Assembly (NCBI GenBank): GCA_015056415.1
Contig: SVGJ01000025.1
Span: 1-34,656 of the forward strand
Source of the DNA: Clostridiales bacterium
GTDB taxonomy: Bacteria; Bacillota; Clostridia; Christensenellales; Aristaeellaceae
Direction of reading: 5' to 3'
Length of the DNA stretch: 34,656 nucleotides
Part shown: positions 1-6,022 of the stretch, piece after piece
Position numbering within the stretch: the stretch's first letter is position 1
Layout: each line of letters begins with the position of its first letter
Made by a program: the position numbers and the translations under genes
The notes under the pieces: model-generated
What the model was told of the DNA's origin: nothing
The model's database searches: none
Seen by the model: only the letters and a program-made list of their open reading frames with translations

Positions 1-1836
1 GCCCATAACAAGACCCTGGCAGCCCAGCTCTGCTCCGAGCTGAAGGCCTTCTTCCCCGACAGCCGCGTGGAGTACTTTGTTTCTTATTACGATTATTACC
101 AGCCTGAGGCCTACATCGCCTCCTCCGATACCTACATCGAGAAGGACGCCTCCATCAACGAGGAGATCGACCGGCTGCGCCACTCCGCCACCGCCGCTCT
201 GCGTGAGCGCAAGGATGTGATCATCGTAGCCTCGGTCAGCTGCATCTACTCCATGGGCGACCCCAGCGAGTACGAGGGACAGATGATCTCCCTGCGGCCC
301 GGTATGGAGCTGAGCCGGGACAAGCTATTGCGGGAGCTGATCGACATCCAGTACACCCGTAACGATGTGGATTTTGTCCGCGGCACCTTCCGTGTGCGGG
401 GCGATACGGTGGAGATCATCCCCGCCGGCGAGCATGAGCACGCCCTGCGCATCGAATTCTTTGGCGACGAGATCGACCGCATCAGCGAGATCGAGGCCGT
501 CAGCGGCCATGTGCTGGCCAAGCTGGAGCACGTGAGCATCTTCCCCGCCACCCACTACGCCACCGACCGCACCCACCTGGAGGAGAACATCGCCGTTATT
601 GAGCGTGACCTGCAGGAGCGCATCGCCCAGTTCGAGCACGACGGCAAGCTGCTGGAGGCCCAGCGCATCGCCCAGCGCACCAATTACGATATCGAAATGA
701 TGCGGGAGATCGGCTACTGCCAGGGCATCGAGAACTACAGCCGCTACTTCGACGGCCGCCAGCCCGGCGACGCGCCCTACTCACTGCTGGATTACTTCCC
801 CAAGGATTTCCTCTGCTTCATTGACGAGAGCCACGTCACCGTGCCCCAGATCCGCGCCATGTACAACGGCGACCGCGCCCGCAAGGACACCCTGGTGGAG
901 TACGGCTTCCGCCTGCCCTCCGCCTATGACAACCGCCCGCTGCTCTTTGCTGAATTCGAGCAGCGCATCAGGCAGACCATCTTCGTTTCCGCCACCCCCG
1001 GCCCGTACGAGATGGAACGTACCCAGCAGGTGGTGGAGCAGATCATCCGTCCCACCGGCCTGCTGGATCCGCAGATCGTGCTGCGCAAGGCCACCGGTCA
1101 GGTGGACGATCTGGTGGGCGAGATCCGCAAGGTCGTCTCCCGCAAGGAGCGCATCCTCGTCACCACGCTGACCAAGCGCATGGCCGAAAGCCTCACCGAT
1201 TACCTGAAGGAGCTGGAGATCCGCGTACGCTACCTGCACAGCGACATCCAGACCATGGAGCGTATGCAGCTCATCCGTGATCTGCGCCTGGGTGAATACG
1301 ACGTGCTGGTGGGCATCAACCTGCTGCGTGAAGGTCTTGACCTGCCGGAGGTCTCGCTGGTGGCCATCCTGGACGCCGACAAGGAGGGCTTCCTGCGCAG
1401 CGAGACCTCGCTGGTGCAGACCATCGGCCGCGCCGCGCGTAATGTGGACGGTCGGGTCATCATGTATGCCGATACCATGACCGACAGCATGATGCGCGCC
1501 ATCACCGAGACCAACCGCCGCCGCGCCCTGCAAACAGAATACAACCGAATCCACAGCATCACCCCGGAATCCGTGCGCAACGCCATCCGGGACGTGCTGG
1601 AGATCACCAAAGCCGCCGAGGCCGCCTCCCCCGCCGCCCTCACCGAGGACGAACGCGCCGCCCTCATGCGCCAGATCGAGGATCAGATGCTCACCGCCGC
1701 CAAGGACCTGGAATTCGAGAAAGCCGCCAAGCTCCGTGACCAGCTCCTCACCCTCCGCGGCGAAGCCCCCCAGAAGCCCGACGTCCAGCAGCGCCGTTCC
1801 CGCGCGCCCCGGGCCCGAAAATCCACCAAGAAGTAG
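1..1836 (+). CDS. uvrB: UvrABC system protein B, 5'-truncated by the window edge
   Basis: Damage-recognition helicase subunit of nucleotide excision repair; it is loaded on DNA by UvrA and recruits UvrC. The frame is open from base 1 ([10 protein letters not shown]...), so the start and the Walker A motif lie outside the window; an internal GTG at 67 is not the start. Visible family features are the beta-hairpin segment [14 protein letters not shown] near residue 24, the helicase core with [47 protein letters not shown] and QTIGRAARN, and the C-terminal UVR motif ([13 protein letters not shown]) that contacts UvrC. A basic tail ends the protein at TAG. The visible part is 611 residues, so only roughly 50-60 N-terminal residues should be missing. 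The assignment is essentially certain. A structured intergenic repeat follows the stop instead of a simple U-tract terminator. Confidence 0.98.
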   Translation, partial: AHNKTLAAQLCSELKAFFPDSRVEYFVSYYDYYQPEAYIASSDTYIEKDASINEEIDRLRHSATAALRERKDVIIVASVSCIYSMGDPSEYEGQMISLRPGMELSRDKLLRELIDIQYTRNDVDFVRGTFRVRGDTVEIIPAGEHEHALRIEFFGDEIDRISEIEAVSGHVLAKLEHVSIFPATHYATDRTHLEENIAVIERDLQERIAQFEHDGKLLEAQRIAQRTNYDIEMMREIGYCQGIENYSRYFDGRQPGDAPYSLLDYFPKDFLCFIDESHVTVPQIRAMYNGDRARKDTLVEYGFRLPSAYDNRPLLFAEFEQRIRQTIFVSATPGPYEMERTQQVVEQIIRPTGLLDPQIVLRKATGQVDDLVGEIRKVVSRKERILVTTLTKRMAESLTDYLKELEIRVRYLHSDIQTMERMQLIRDLRLGEYDVLVGINLLREGLDLPEVSLVAILDADKEGFLRSETSLVQTIGRAARNVDGRVIMYADTMTDSMMRAITETNRRRALQTEYNRIHSITPESVRNAIRDVLEITKAAEAASPAALTEDERAALMRQIEDQMLTAAKDLEFEKAAKLRDQLLTLRGEAPQKPDVQQRRSRAPRARKSTKK

Positions 1837-1848
1837 AAGGGGGCCCCG

Positions 1849-1895
1849 CCAGAGGCTCTGCCTCTGGACTCCGCTCAAGGGATTTCATCCCTTGA
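1849..1895 (+). repeat. Structured intergenic repeat (two adjacent perfect hairpins) after uvrB
   Basis: Two perfect inverted repeats stand side by side: CCAGAGGC/GCCTCTGG with a 3-base loop (1849-1867) and TCAAGGGAT/ATCCCTTGA with a 3-base loop (1875-1895), joined by ACTCCGC. The same layout (a CCAGA...TCTGG hairpin, then A[CT]TCC and a further stem) recurs at 2667-2757 after metI. It resembles the palindromic intergenic repeats common in gut Clostridia. No U-tract follows, so a simple terminator role is doubtful. The stretch from here to 2030 contains further GC-rich inverted repeats but no gene. Confidence 0.7.
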
Positions 1896-2034
1896 GAATC
1901 CCTTTCGGGGGGCGAGCGGCGTACGCCCCATCAGTTGGGATCACGGCGCGCAACAGGCGCGCCGCGACGCGGGTAAAGCAGCTTGAAGGGATACCCGATT
2001 CGCTGTTTGTGTCCTGTACTTGTCAGCGGAAATT

Positions 2035-2043
2035 TGCTATGCT
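2035..2043 (+). promoter_or_regulatory. Probable extended -10 promoter of the HTH regulator
   Basis: TGCTATGCT is an extended -10 element (TGN plus TATGCT) 23 bases before the ATG at 2067. No good -35 is seen at 17 bases (TGTACT, 2015-2020); TTGTCA at 2020-2025 is too close. The call rests on the extended -10 and the short leader that contains AAAGGAGG (2052-2059). Confidence 0.45.
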
Positions 2044-2066
2044 GGAAGCACAAAGGAGGCTTCTTC

Positions 2067-2579
2067 ATGGATCTGCAACGTATTGGTTCTTTCCTGGCGC
2101 AGCTTCGTAAGGAACGCGGATTGACGCAGGAGCAGCTTGCCCAGGAGCTGGGCACATCCAACAAGACCATCTCCCGCTGGGAGACCGGCGTCTATCTTCC
2201 CCCGGTGGAGATGCTGCAGCTGCTCAGCGATATGTATGGCCTGACCATCAACGAGCTGATCGCCGGCCAGCGTATCGCGCCGGAAAATCAGTTGACCGTA
2301 GCCAACGAGAACATCGCCACCGTCATCCGGGAATCACCCTTCCTGTTCAAGGAGCGCCAGGCCTACTGGCAGCGCAAGTGGGTGCGTGATCATCGCCTGG
2401 ATCTGATCCTCATCGCCGTCCTCGCCCTGAGCGTGCAGCTTCTCGCCATCCTTCTTGGCAAACCCGCATGGGCCACTGCCGGCGCGTTCCTTACCATGGG
2501 TGCCGCGATACTCCTGAACAACCGCAAAGCCGGCTACGTGGAGCACCACCTCTACGACGAAAACCTCCCGCAGGACTGA
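2067..2579 (+). CDS. XRE-family HTH transcriptional regulator with C-terminal membrane segments
   Basis: A 170-residue protein. The start at 2067 is chosen because AAAGGAGG ends 7 bases upstream and the product then begins exactly at the HTH domain. Residues about 1-60 are a Cro/CI-type HTH (FLAQLRKERGLTQEQLAQEL, then TSNKTISRWETG as recognition region, PPVEMLQLLSDMYGLTINEL). After a charged linker, residues about 115-155 hold two hydrophobic helices (LDLILIAVLALSVQLLAIL and an alanine-rich segment), so the DNA-binding domain is probably tethered to the membrane. This layout is common in Clostridia; targets are not predictable from sequence. It is monocistronic, with its own terminator overlapping the stop, and convergent with the metQNI operon. 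Confidence 0.88.
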   Translation: MDLQRIGSFLAQLRKERGLTQEQLAQELGTSNKTISRWETGVYLPPVEMLQLLSDMYGLTINELIAGQRIAPENQLTVANENIATVIRESPFLFKERQAYWQRKWVRDHRLDLILIAVLALSVQLLAILLGKPAWATAGAFLTMGAAILLNNRKAGYVEHHLYDENLPQD

Positions 2580-2593
2580 CCTGCGGGAGGTTT
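2561..2593 (+). terminator. Rho-independent terminator overlapping the HTH gene stop codon
   Basis: AAACCTCCCGCAG (2561-2573), a 7-base loop, then CTGCGGGAGGTTT (2581-2593) form a perfect 13-bp stem ending in T residues. The left arm encodes the last codons of the regulator. A-rich and T-rich flanks make it potentially active in both directions. Confidence 0.8.
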
Positions 2594-2659
2594 CTCCAAA
2601 TGCACCAATTCGTTACCGCCATGCGCCGCGCCCCGCCCTCTGCGAGGCGTGACCTCTGC

Positions 2660-2696
2660 AAAAGAAACTCCCCCCTTCATTACTGAAAGAGGGAGT
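2660..2696 (-). terminator. Probable terminator of the metQNI operon
   Basis: On the minus strand ACTCCCTCTTTC, a 6-base loop and GAAGGGGGGAGT form a 12-bp stem with two G.U pairs, followed by TTTCTTTT. It lies about 60 bases past the metI stop, inside the structured repeat. Confidence 0.65.
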
Positions 2697-2757
2697 CCAG
2701 GGGGCCGAATGTCCCTTTGGTGATGGGAATCCAGAGGGAGGCAACGCCTCCTTCTGG
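2667..2757 (-). repeat. Structured intergenic repeat after metI, related to the post-uvrB element
   Basis: Starting directly at the metI stop, minus-strand CCAGAAGGAGGC / GCCTCCCTCTGG (2731-2757) forms a stem with one mismatch and a GTT loop. Then comes ATTCCC, a middle segment, and CCCTGGACTCCC leading into the terminator stem. Layout and the motif CTCTGGA[CT]TCC are shared with 1849-1895, so both are probably members of one repeat family. Confidence 0.6.
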
Positions 2758-3504
2758 TCAGTTTTTGAGGCGTTTGTCGCACTTGATGGAAATCTTTGTA
2801 CCAACGCTCTGGAAAACCTGCACCAGGATCACCAGCACCACCACTGCAAGATACAGCACATACTGATTATACCGGTTGTAGCCGATCTTGATGGCAAGCA
2901 TACCCAGGCCGCCGCCGCCAATGGCACCGCTCATGGCCGTGTAGCCCATGATCGTGGTAATGGCCAGTGTGAAATTGCTGATCAGGGAAGGAACACTCTC
3001 CGGGAGCATCACCCGCAGAAGGATCTGCATGGGGGTCGCACCCATGGATTGAGCAGTCTCGATTATATTGGGATTCACCTCACGCAGGCTGCCTTCCACC
3101 AGGCGGGCCACAAAGGGGAACGCCGCCACCACCAGAGGCACAATAGAGGCTACCGTACCCACCGAGGTGCCGATGATCGTACGGGTCAGCGGAATGACCA
3201 TGACGATCAGGATCAGGAAAGGAATAGAACGCAGCAGGTTGATGATAACGTTCAGGGTCTTCATGATCCACCTGGGTAGGGGGCGAATGCCTTTTTCCTC
3301 GCCCGCCACCAGGATCATGCCCAGAGGCAGGCCGATCACGATAGCAAAGAACGTGGATAAAACAGTCATATACAGCGTATCCCACAGCGCCAGCGGGAAC
3401 TGTTCATAAAGAACCTCCACAGCTTCCTGCATCTTCTTGGGAAGATCGTGTTTCTGCATGACCTCCAGTACTTTTTCGAGGGAGAATAAATCCTGAAAAC
3501 TCAT
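2758..3504 (-). CDS. metI: Methionine ABC transporter permease MetI
   Basis: Membrane permease of the MetNIQ D/L-methionine importer. The 248-residue product has an N-terminal cytosolic extension of about 40 residues and five predicted membrane helices (for example LYMTVLSTFFAIVIGLPLG and NLLRSIPFLILIVMVIPL). The EAA-type coupling loop that contacts MetN is visible as QSMGATPMQILLRVMLPES near residue 165. The GYTAMSGAIGGGGLG segment is characteristic of MetI. The ATG follows the metN TAA with no gap (TAAATG), so expression is translationally coupled. It is the last gene of metQ-metN-metI. The N-terminal extension (FQDLFSLEKVLEVMQKHDL) is longer than in many homologues. Confidence 0.95.
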   Translation of the reverse strand: MSFQDLFSLEKVLEVMQKHDLPKKMQEAVEVLYEQFPLALWDTLYMTVLSTFFAIVIGLPLGMILVAGEEKGIRPLPRWIMKTLNVIINLLRSIPFLILIVMVIPLTRTIIGTSVGTVASIVPLVVAAFPFVARLVEGSLREVNPNIIETAQSMGATPMQILLRVMLPESVPSLISNFTLAITTIMGYTAMSGAIGGGGLGMLAIKIGYNRYNQYVLYLAVVVLVILVQVFQSVGTKISIKCDKRLKN

Positions 3505-4530
3505 TTACTCTGCCTCCTTTGCTGCATAGTTAACTTCGACCGAGACGGTCACATCCGGGGTGGCCCGCAGGAAGTTGACCGCCTTGGCCAGCTCGTCGGG
3601 GCCGCCGGGGATCTCCAGCAGGATGTAGCCATAGGCACGCTCGCCCACCGAACGGGTGGAGGCGCCCAGAATGCTGGCCGCCACGCCCACCTCCATGGCC
3701 ATTTGGGCAATGAGGGGCGTTCTGGCAGCGGGACCGCCATTGAAGATGATGCGCACACGCTGACCGTGCTCGTCGCTGATAGCCGCGCTGTCCGCCATCT
3801 CGGGGTAGACCAGGTTACGGGTCGCCTCCGCCTTGGGATTGGCGAACACCTGCGCGACCTCGCCCTCTTCCACGACCTCGCCGTGCTCCAGAATAGCCAC
3901 ACGGTTGCAGATCTCCTGCACCACGCTCATCTGGTGGGTGATCACGATCACGGTGATGCCCAGCTTTTTGTTGATATCGCGGATCAGGTCAAGGATCTGA
4001 TGGGTGGTCTTGGGGTCAAGGGCGCTGGTGGCTTCGTCGCAAAGCAACACCTCCGGATTCGTAGCCAGCGCACGGGCAATGGCTACGCGCTGCTGCTGGC
4101 CGCCGGAAAGCTGCGCGGGATAGGCATTGGCCTTATCCGGCAGGCCGACGATCTCCAGCAGTTCGCGGCCGCGCTTCTCCGCCTCGGCCTTGGGCACGCC
4201 GGAAAGGCGCAGCGGCAGGATCACGTTCTTCAGACAGGTGCGCTGCATCAGCAGGTTGAAGCCCTGGAAGATCATCGTCACCGTGTGGCGCACCTCCCGC
4301 AGCTCCTTTTTGTTGAGCGCGCCCAGGTCACGGCCATCCAGCAGGATATTGCCCTCGGTGGGGCGTTCCAGCATATTGATGCAGCGCACCAGCGTGCTCT
4401 TGCCGGCGCCGCTCATGCCAATGATGCCGTAAATATCGCCGTTATTGATGGTCAGGTTCACGTTTTTCAGCGCGTCCACCGGGCCATCGGAGGTGACGAA
4501 GCTCTTGGACAGGTTGCGAATCTCGATCAT
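3505..4530 (-). CDS. metN: Methionine ABC transporter ATP-binding protein MetN
   Basis: Cytoplasmic ATPase that drives methionine import with MetI. The 341-residue length fits the family. Residues 1-240 are the ABC domain: Walker A GMSGAGKST (38-46), Q-loop in MIFQGFNLL, signature LSGGQQQRVAIARAL, Walker B VLLCDEATSALDP and H-loop VIVITHQMS. Residues about 255-341 form the C-terminal NIL (ACT-like) domain. In characterised MetN this domain binds methionine and inhibits transport when the amino acid is abundant; the segment from RIIFNGGPAARTPLIAQM to the C-terminus matches it. Import would therefore be controlled both after translation by NIL and, through the leader, at transcription. A hairpin separates it from metQ. 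Confidence 0.97.
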   Translation of the reverse strand: MIEIRNLSKSFVTSDGPVDALKNVNLTINNGDIYGIIGMSGAGKSTLVRCINMLERPTEGNILLDGRDLGALNKKELREVRHTVTMIFQGFNLLMQRTCLKNVILPLRLSGVPKAEAEKRGRELLEIVGLPDKANAYPAQLSGGQQQRVAIARALATNPEVLLCDEATSALDPKTTHQILDLIRDINKKLGITVIVITHQMSVVQEICNRVAILEHGEVVEEGEVAQVFANPKAEATRNLVYPEMADSAAISDEHGQRVRIIFNGGPAARTPLIAQMAMEVGVAASILGASTRSVGERAYGYILLEIPGGPDELAKAVNFLRATPDVTVSVEVNYAAKEAE

Positions 4531-4556
4531 GGGGCTTTCCTCCGTAAAGGCAAAGG

Positions 4557-4590
4557 CACACCGGCTATCCGCACAGGGACAGCCGGTGTG
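4557..4590 (-). other. Intercistronic hairpin between metQ and metN
   Basis: CACACCGGCT and AGCCGGTGTG form a perfect 10-bp stem with a 14-base loop in the 76-base metQ-metN spacer. The downstream minus-strand sequence (CCTTTGCCTTT) is only weakly T-rich. It may stabilise the metQ part of the message or terminate partially, so that binding protein exceeds transporter; this role is inferred. Confidence 0.6.
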
Positions 4591-4606
4591 TCTGCATTAG
4601 CAAAAC

Positions 4607-5476
4607 TTACTTGACGGTCAGGGCAGTCAGGTCGGTCTGCTTGCCGCCGTACAGGCCCATGGGCTCCACGTGGATGGGAGCAACCACCACGATGTTGGTG
4701 CCGTTCTCGGCATTGAAGTTATCCTGATAGGGGATGTGAGCGAAGTAGTTGGCAAACACCTCGCCGCTCTCCACCACCATGTTGGGCTGCACATAGTCAG
4801 AGAACTCGATGACATCCAGGGTGATGTTCTTCTCGGCCAGGATCTCGGCGGCCACGTCCAGGATCTGGGCATGGGGGGTGGGAGAAGCAGCCACGGTGAT
4901 GGTCTTGCCATCCAGAGCGGCGTAATCCACGGTGGCGTCGAAGCCATCGGTGGGATTCTCCACAACGGACACGGCGGCGCCGGCATAGGTGGCGGTGATG
5001 TAATCAGCGACCTTCTGGCTGTACAGAGCGGCGGCCAGGGCCTTGGCCTCGGCGCTCTCCTCGTTGCCGGCCTTCACGCACAGCACGTTGGAGTAGGGGG
5101 AATCAGCGTTCTCGATCACCAGGGAATCCGCCACGGGATTCAGGCCGGCGTCCAACGCGAAGTTGTTGTTGATGATGGCATAGTCCACGTCCGCGCGAAC
5201 GTTGGGAACCATGGCAGCCTCAACCTCCTGGAACTCGATGCCCAGGGGATTCTCGATCACGTCGTCCTTGGTGGCGGTAACGCCGGCCTCGGGCTTCAGC
5301 TTGATGTAGCCGTTGGCTTCCAGCAGCTTCAGGGCGCGGCCCTCGTTGGTGGGATCGTTAGGCACGGCGATGGTGATGGTCTTCTGGGCGGGCTTCAGGG
5401 CGCCGGTGGCGACGATGACCACAGCAGCCGCAACTGCGATGAGCGCGATGATGATGAGCAGAGTCTTTTTCTTCAT
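4607..5476 (-). CDS. metQ: MetQ/NlpA-family methionine-binding protein with circularly permuted halves and no lipobox
   Basis: Extracellular substrate-binding protein of the methionine importer, 289 residues. AAAGGAG lies 9 bases before the ATG. The two halves are in the reverse order of known MetQ proteins. Residues 33-175 match what is normally the C-terminal half (IAVPNDPTNEGRALKLLE, DDVIENPLGIEFQEVEAA, YAIINNNFALDAGL, ADSPYSNVLCVKAG). Residues 191-289 match the normal N-terminal half (ITVAASPTPHAQILDVAAE, VIEFSDYVQPNMVV, ANYFAHIPYQDNFN, HVEPMGLYG). The polypeptide ends where the canonical protein would cross into IAIPND. Both halves start with KTIT[IV]A. The N-terminus MKKKTLLIIIALIAVAAAVV is a hydrophobic signal or anchor with no lipobox cysteine; the only cysteine is internal. 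The family assignment is firm; the permutation is read directly by comparison with remembered E. coli and B. subtilis MetQ. Confidence 0.93.
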   Translation of the reverse strand: MKKKTLLIIIALIAVAAAVVIVATGALKPAQKTITIAVPNDPTNEGRALKLLEANGYIKLKPEAGVTATKDDVIENPLGIEFQEVEAAMVPNVRADVDYAIINNNFALDAGLNPVADSLVIENADSPYSNVLCVKAGNEESAEAKALAAALYSQKVADYITATYAGAAVSVVENPTDGFDATVDYAALDGKTITVAASPTPHAQILDVAAEILAEKNITLDVIEFSDYVQPNMVVESGEVFANYFAHIPYQDNFNAENGTNIVVVAPIHVEPMGLYGGKQTDLTALTVK

Positions 5477-5540
5477 GGTGATCTCTCCTTTGTTAATATG
5501 TATAGATACCTATGAACCATTTCAGAACCCCGGTGCGCAG

Positions 5541-5597
5541 TCACATTCGTCTGCTGCATCGGTTTGTCCGAATCACGAGCCACGCCATATTGTTCAT
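5541..5597 (-). CDS. Possible second short leader ORF (18 residues)
   Basis: An ATG with AAAGGAG 8 bases upstream opens an 18-codon frame, MNNMAWLVIRTNRCSRRM, ending at TGA 64 bases before metQ. It lies after the leader terminator, so it would be transcribed only in read-through RNA. It has three Met codons, one Cys and four Arg. Its role is unknown: it could couple translation into metQ, add a second sensing step, or be a minor peptide. The good ribosome site is the main support. Confidence 0.45.
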   Translation of the reverse strand: MNNMAWLVIRTNRCSRRM

Positions 5598-5634
5598 GGC
5601 ATTTACTCCTTTCACCTTAAGGGATGAACCCGAT

Positions 5635-5667
5635 AAAAAAGAGGGAGCCTCCGATGAAGCTCCCTTC
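5635..5667 (-). terminator. Leader terminator (attenuator) upstream of metQ
   Basis: Minus-strand GGGAGC-TTC / GAG-GCTCCC (outer six pairs perfect, inner three including one G.U) is followed by TC and six T residues. It sits 41 bases after the Met-rich leader ORF and 159 bases before metQ. A strong U-tract terminator between a promoter and an amino-acid transporter gene is the hallmark of attenuation. Confidence 0.88.
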
Positions 5668-5728
5668 TCGACCGGATGCCTGCCGCAGGATTCAGCGGTG
5701 CGTCCGTTTATCTGAAAGCCCATCGAAG
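5649..5728 (-). promoter_or_regulatory. Candidate antiterminator pairing in the metQ leader
   Basis: Leader RNA CUUCGAUGGG (5719-5728, codons 24-27 of the leader peptide) can pair over 10 contiguous bases, three of them G.U, with UUCAUCGGAG (5649-5658) in the loop and inner stem of the terminator. The two structures exclude each other. A ribosome held at the Met cluster (codons 7-18) would leave codons 24-27 free; a ribosome reaching the stop would cover them. Confidence 0.6.
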
Positions 5729-5797
5729 ATTGACACGCGAAGCCATGCACATGCTGCACATGCGCATCATCATGGACATCGTCGCGGTGTTCTTCAT
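5708..5797 (-). CDS. Methionine-rich leader peptide of the metQNI operon
   Basis: A 29-codon ORF with AAGGAG 9 bases before its ATG, about 26-28 bases after the expected transcription start. Eight of 29 residues are Met, and seven Met plus two Cys fall in residues 7-18 (MSMMMRMCSMCM). The ORF ends at TAA, 41 bases before the terminator stem. In established attenuators (trp, his, thr, leu) a run of the regulated amino acid in a short leader ORF just ahead of a terminator senses the charged tRNA. Here the downstream genes encode a methionine importer, so the codon content matches the operon function. Codons 24-27 contain the antiterminator strand. No homologue is recalled; the function is inferred from layout. 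Confidence 0.85.
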   Translation of the reverse strand: MKNTATMSMMMRMCSMCMASRVNLRWAFR

Positions 5798-5829
5798 GGT
5801 GCTTTCTCCTTCCCTCAGATGATATGGGA

Positions 5830-5859
5830 ATCATACCACATTTTTGCTCAAACTGTCAA
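5830..5859 (-). promoter_or_regulatory. Consensus sigma-A promoter of the metQNI leader
   Basis: Minus-strand TTGACA (5854-5859), an 18-base spacer and TATGAT (5830-5835), with TGG before the -10 giving an extended -10. Transcription should start near 5823-5825, about 26-28 bases before the leader-peptide ATG. Confidence 0.85.
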
Positions 5860-5945
5860 CCAATTTGCTTGTTTTCCGCTTGTTTTTCTCTCCTCATGAC
5901 GAACCGCCCGCCAAAACATAATTTTGTAAAATTTTCGCAAAACCC

Positions 5946-5974
5946 TTGCAACATATATCCATTCCTACTATAAT
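5946..5974 (+). promoter_or_regulatory. Sigma-A promoter of the L,D-transpeptidase gene
   Basis: TTGCAA (5946-5951), a 17-base spacer and a perfect TATAAT (5969-5974), 48 bases before the ATG at 6023. It is divergent from the metQ promoter with about 90 AT-rich bases between. Confidence 0.85.
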
Positions 5975-6022
5975 AGAATGGATAAGATATACAATGGCGT
6001 TTTTCCGCCGGGGTGATGATTG

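Noticed and set aside
1837-1930. Rho-independent terminator of uvrB
   Set aside because: Two perfect hairpins are present but no T-tract follows either; recorded as a structured repeat instead.
5473-5520. 15-codon ORF (MVHRYLYIL...) whose TGA overlaps the metQ ATG
   Set aside because: No ribosome site in front of its ATG and no amino-acid bias; probably chance.
5477-5860. S-box (SAM) riboswitch or Met T-box in the metQ leader
   Set aside because: These are the expected controls for methionine genes in Bacillota. I looked for the SAM-I core (GAUGAAA-type and GGCAACC segments) and the T-box 14-base motif on the minus strand and saw neither. A short GATGAAG resemblance occurs on the plus strand only.
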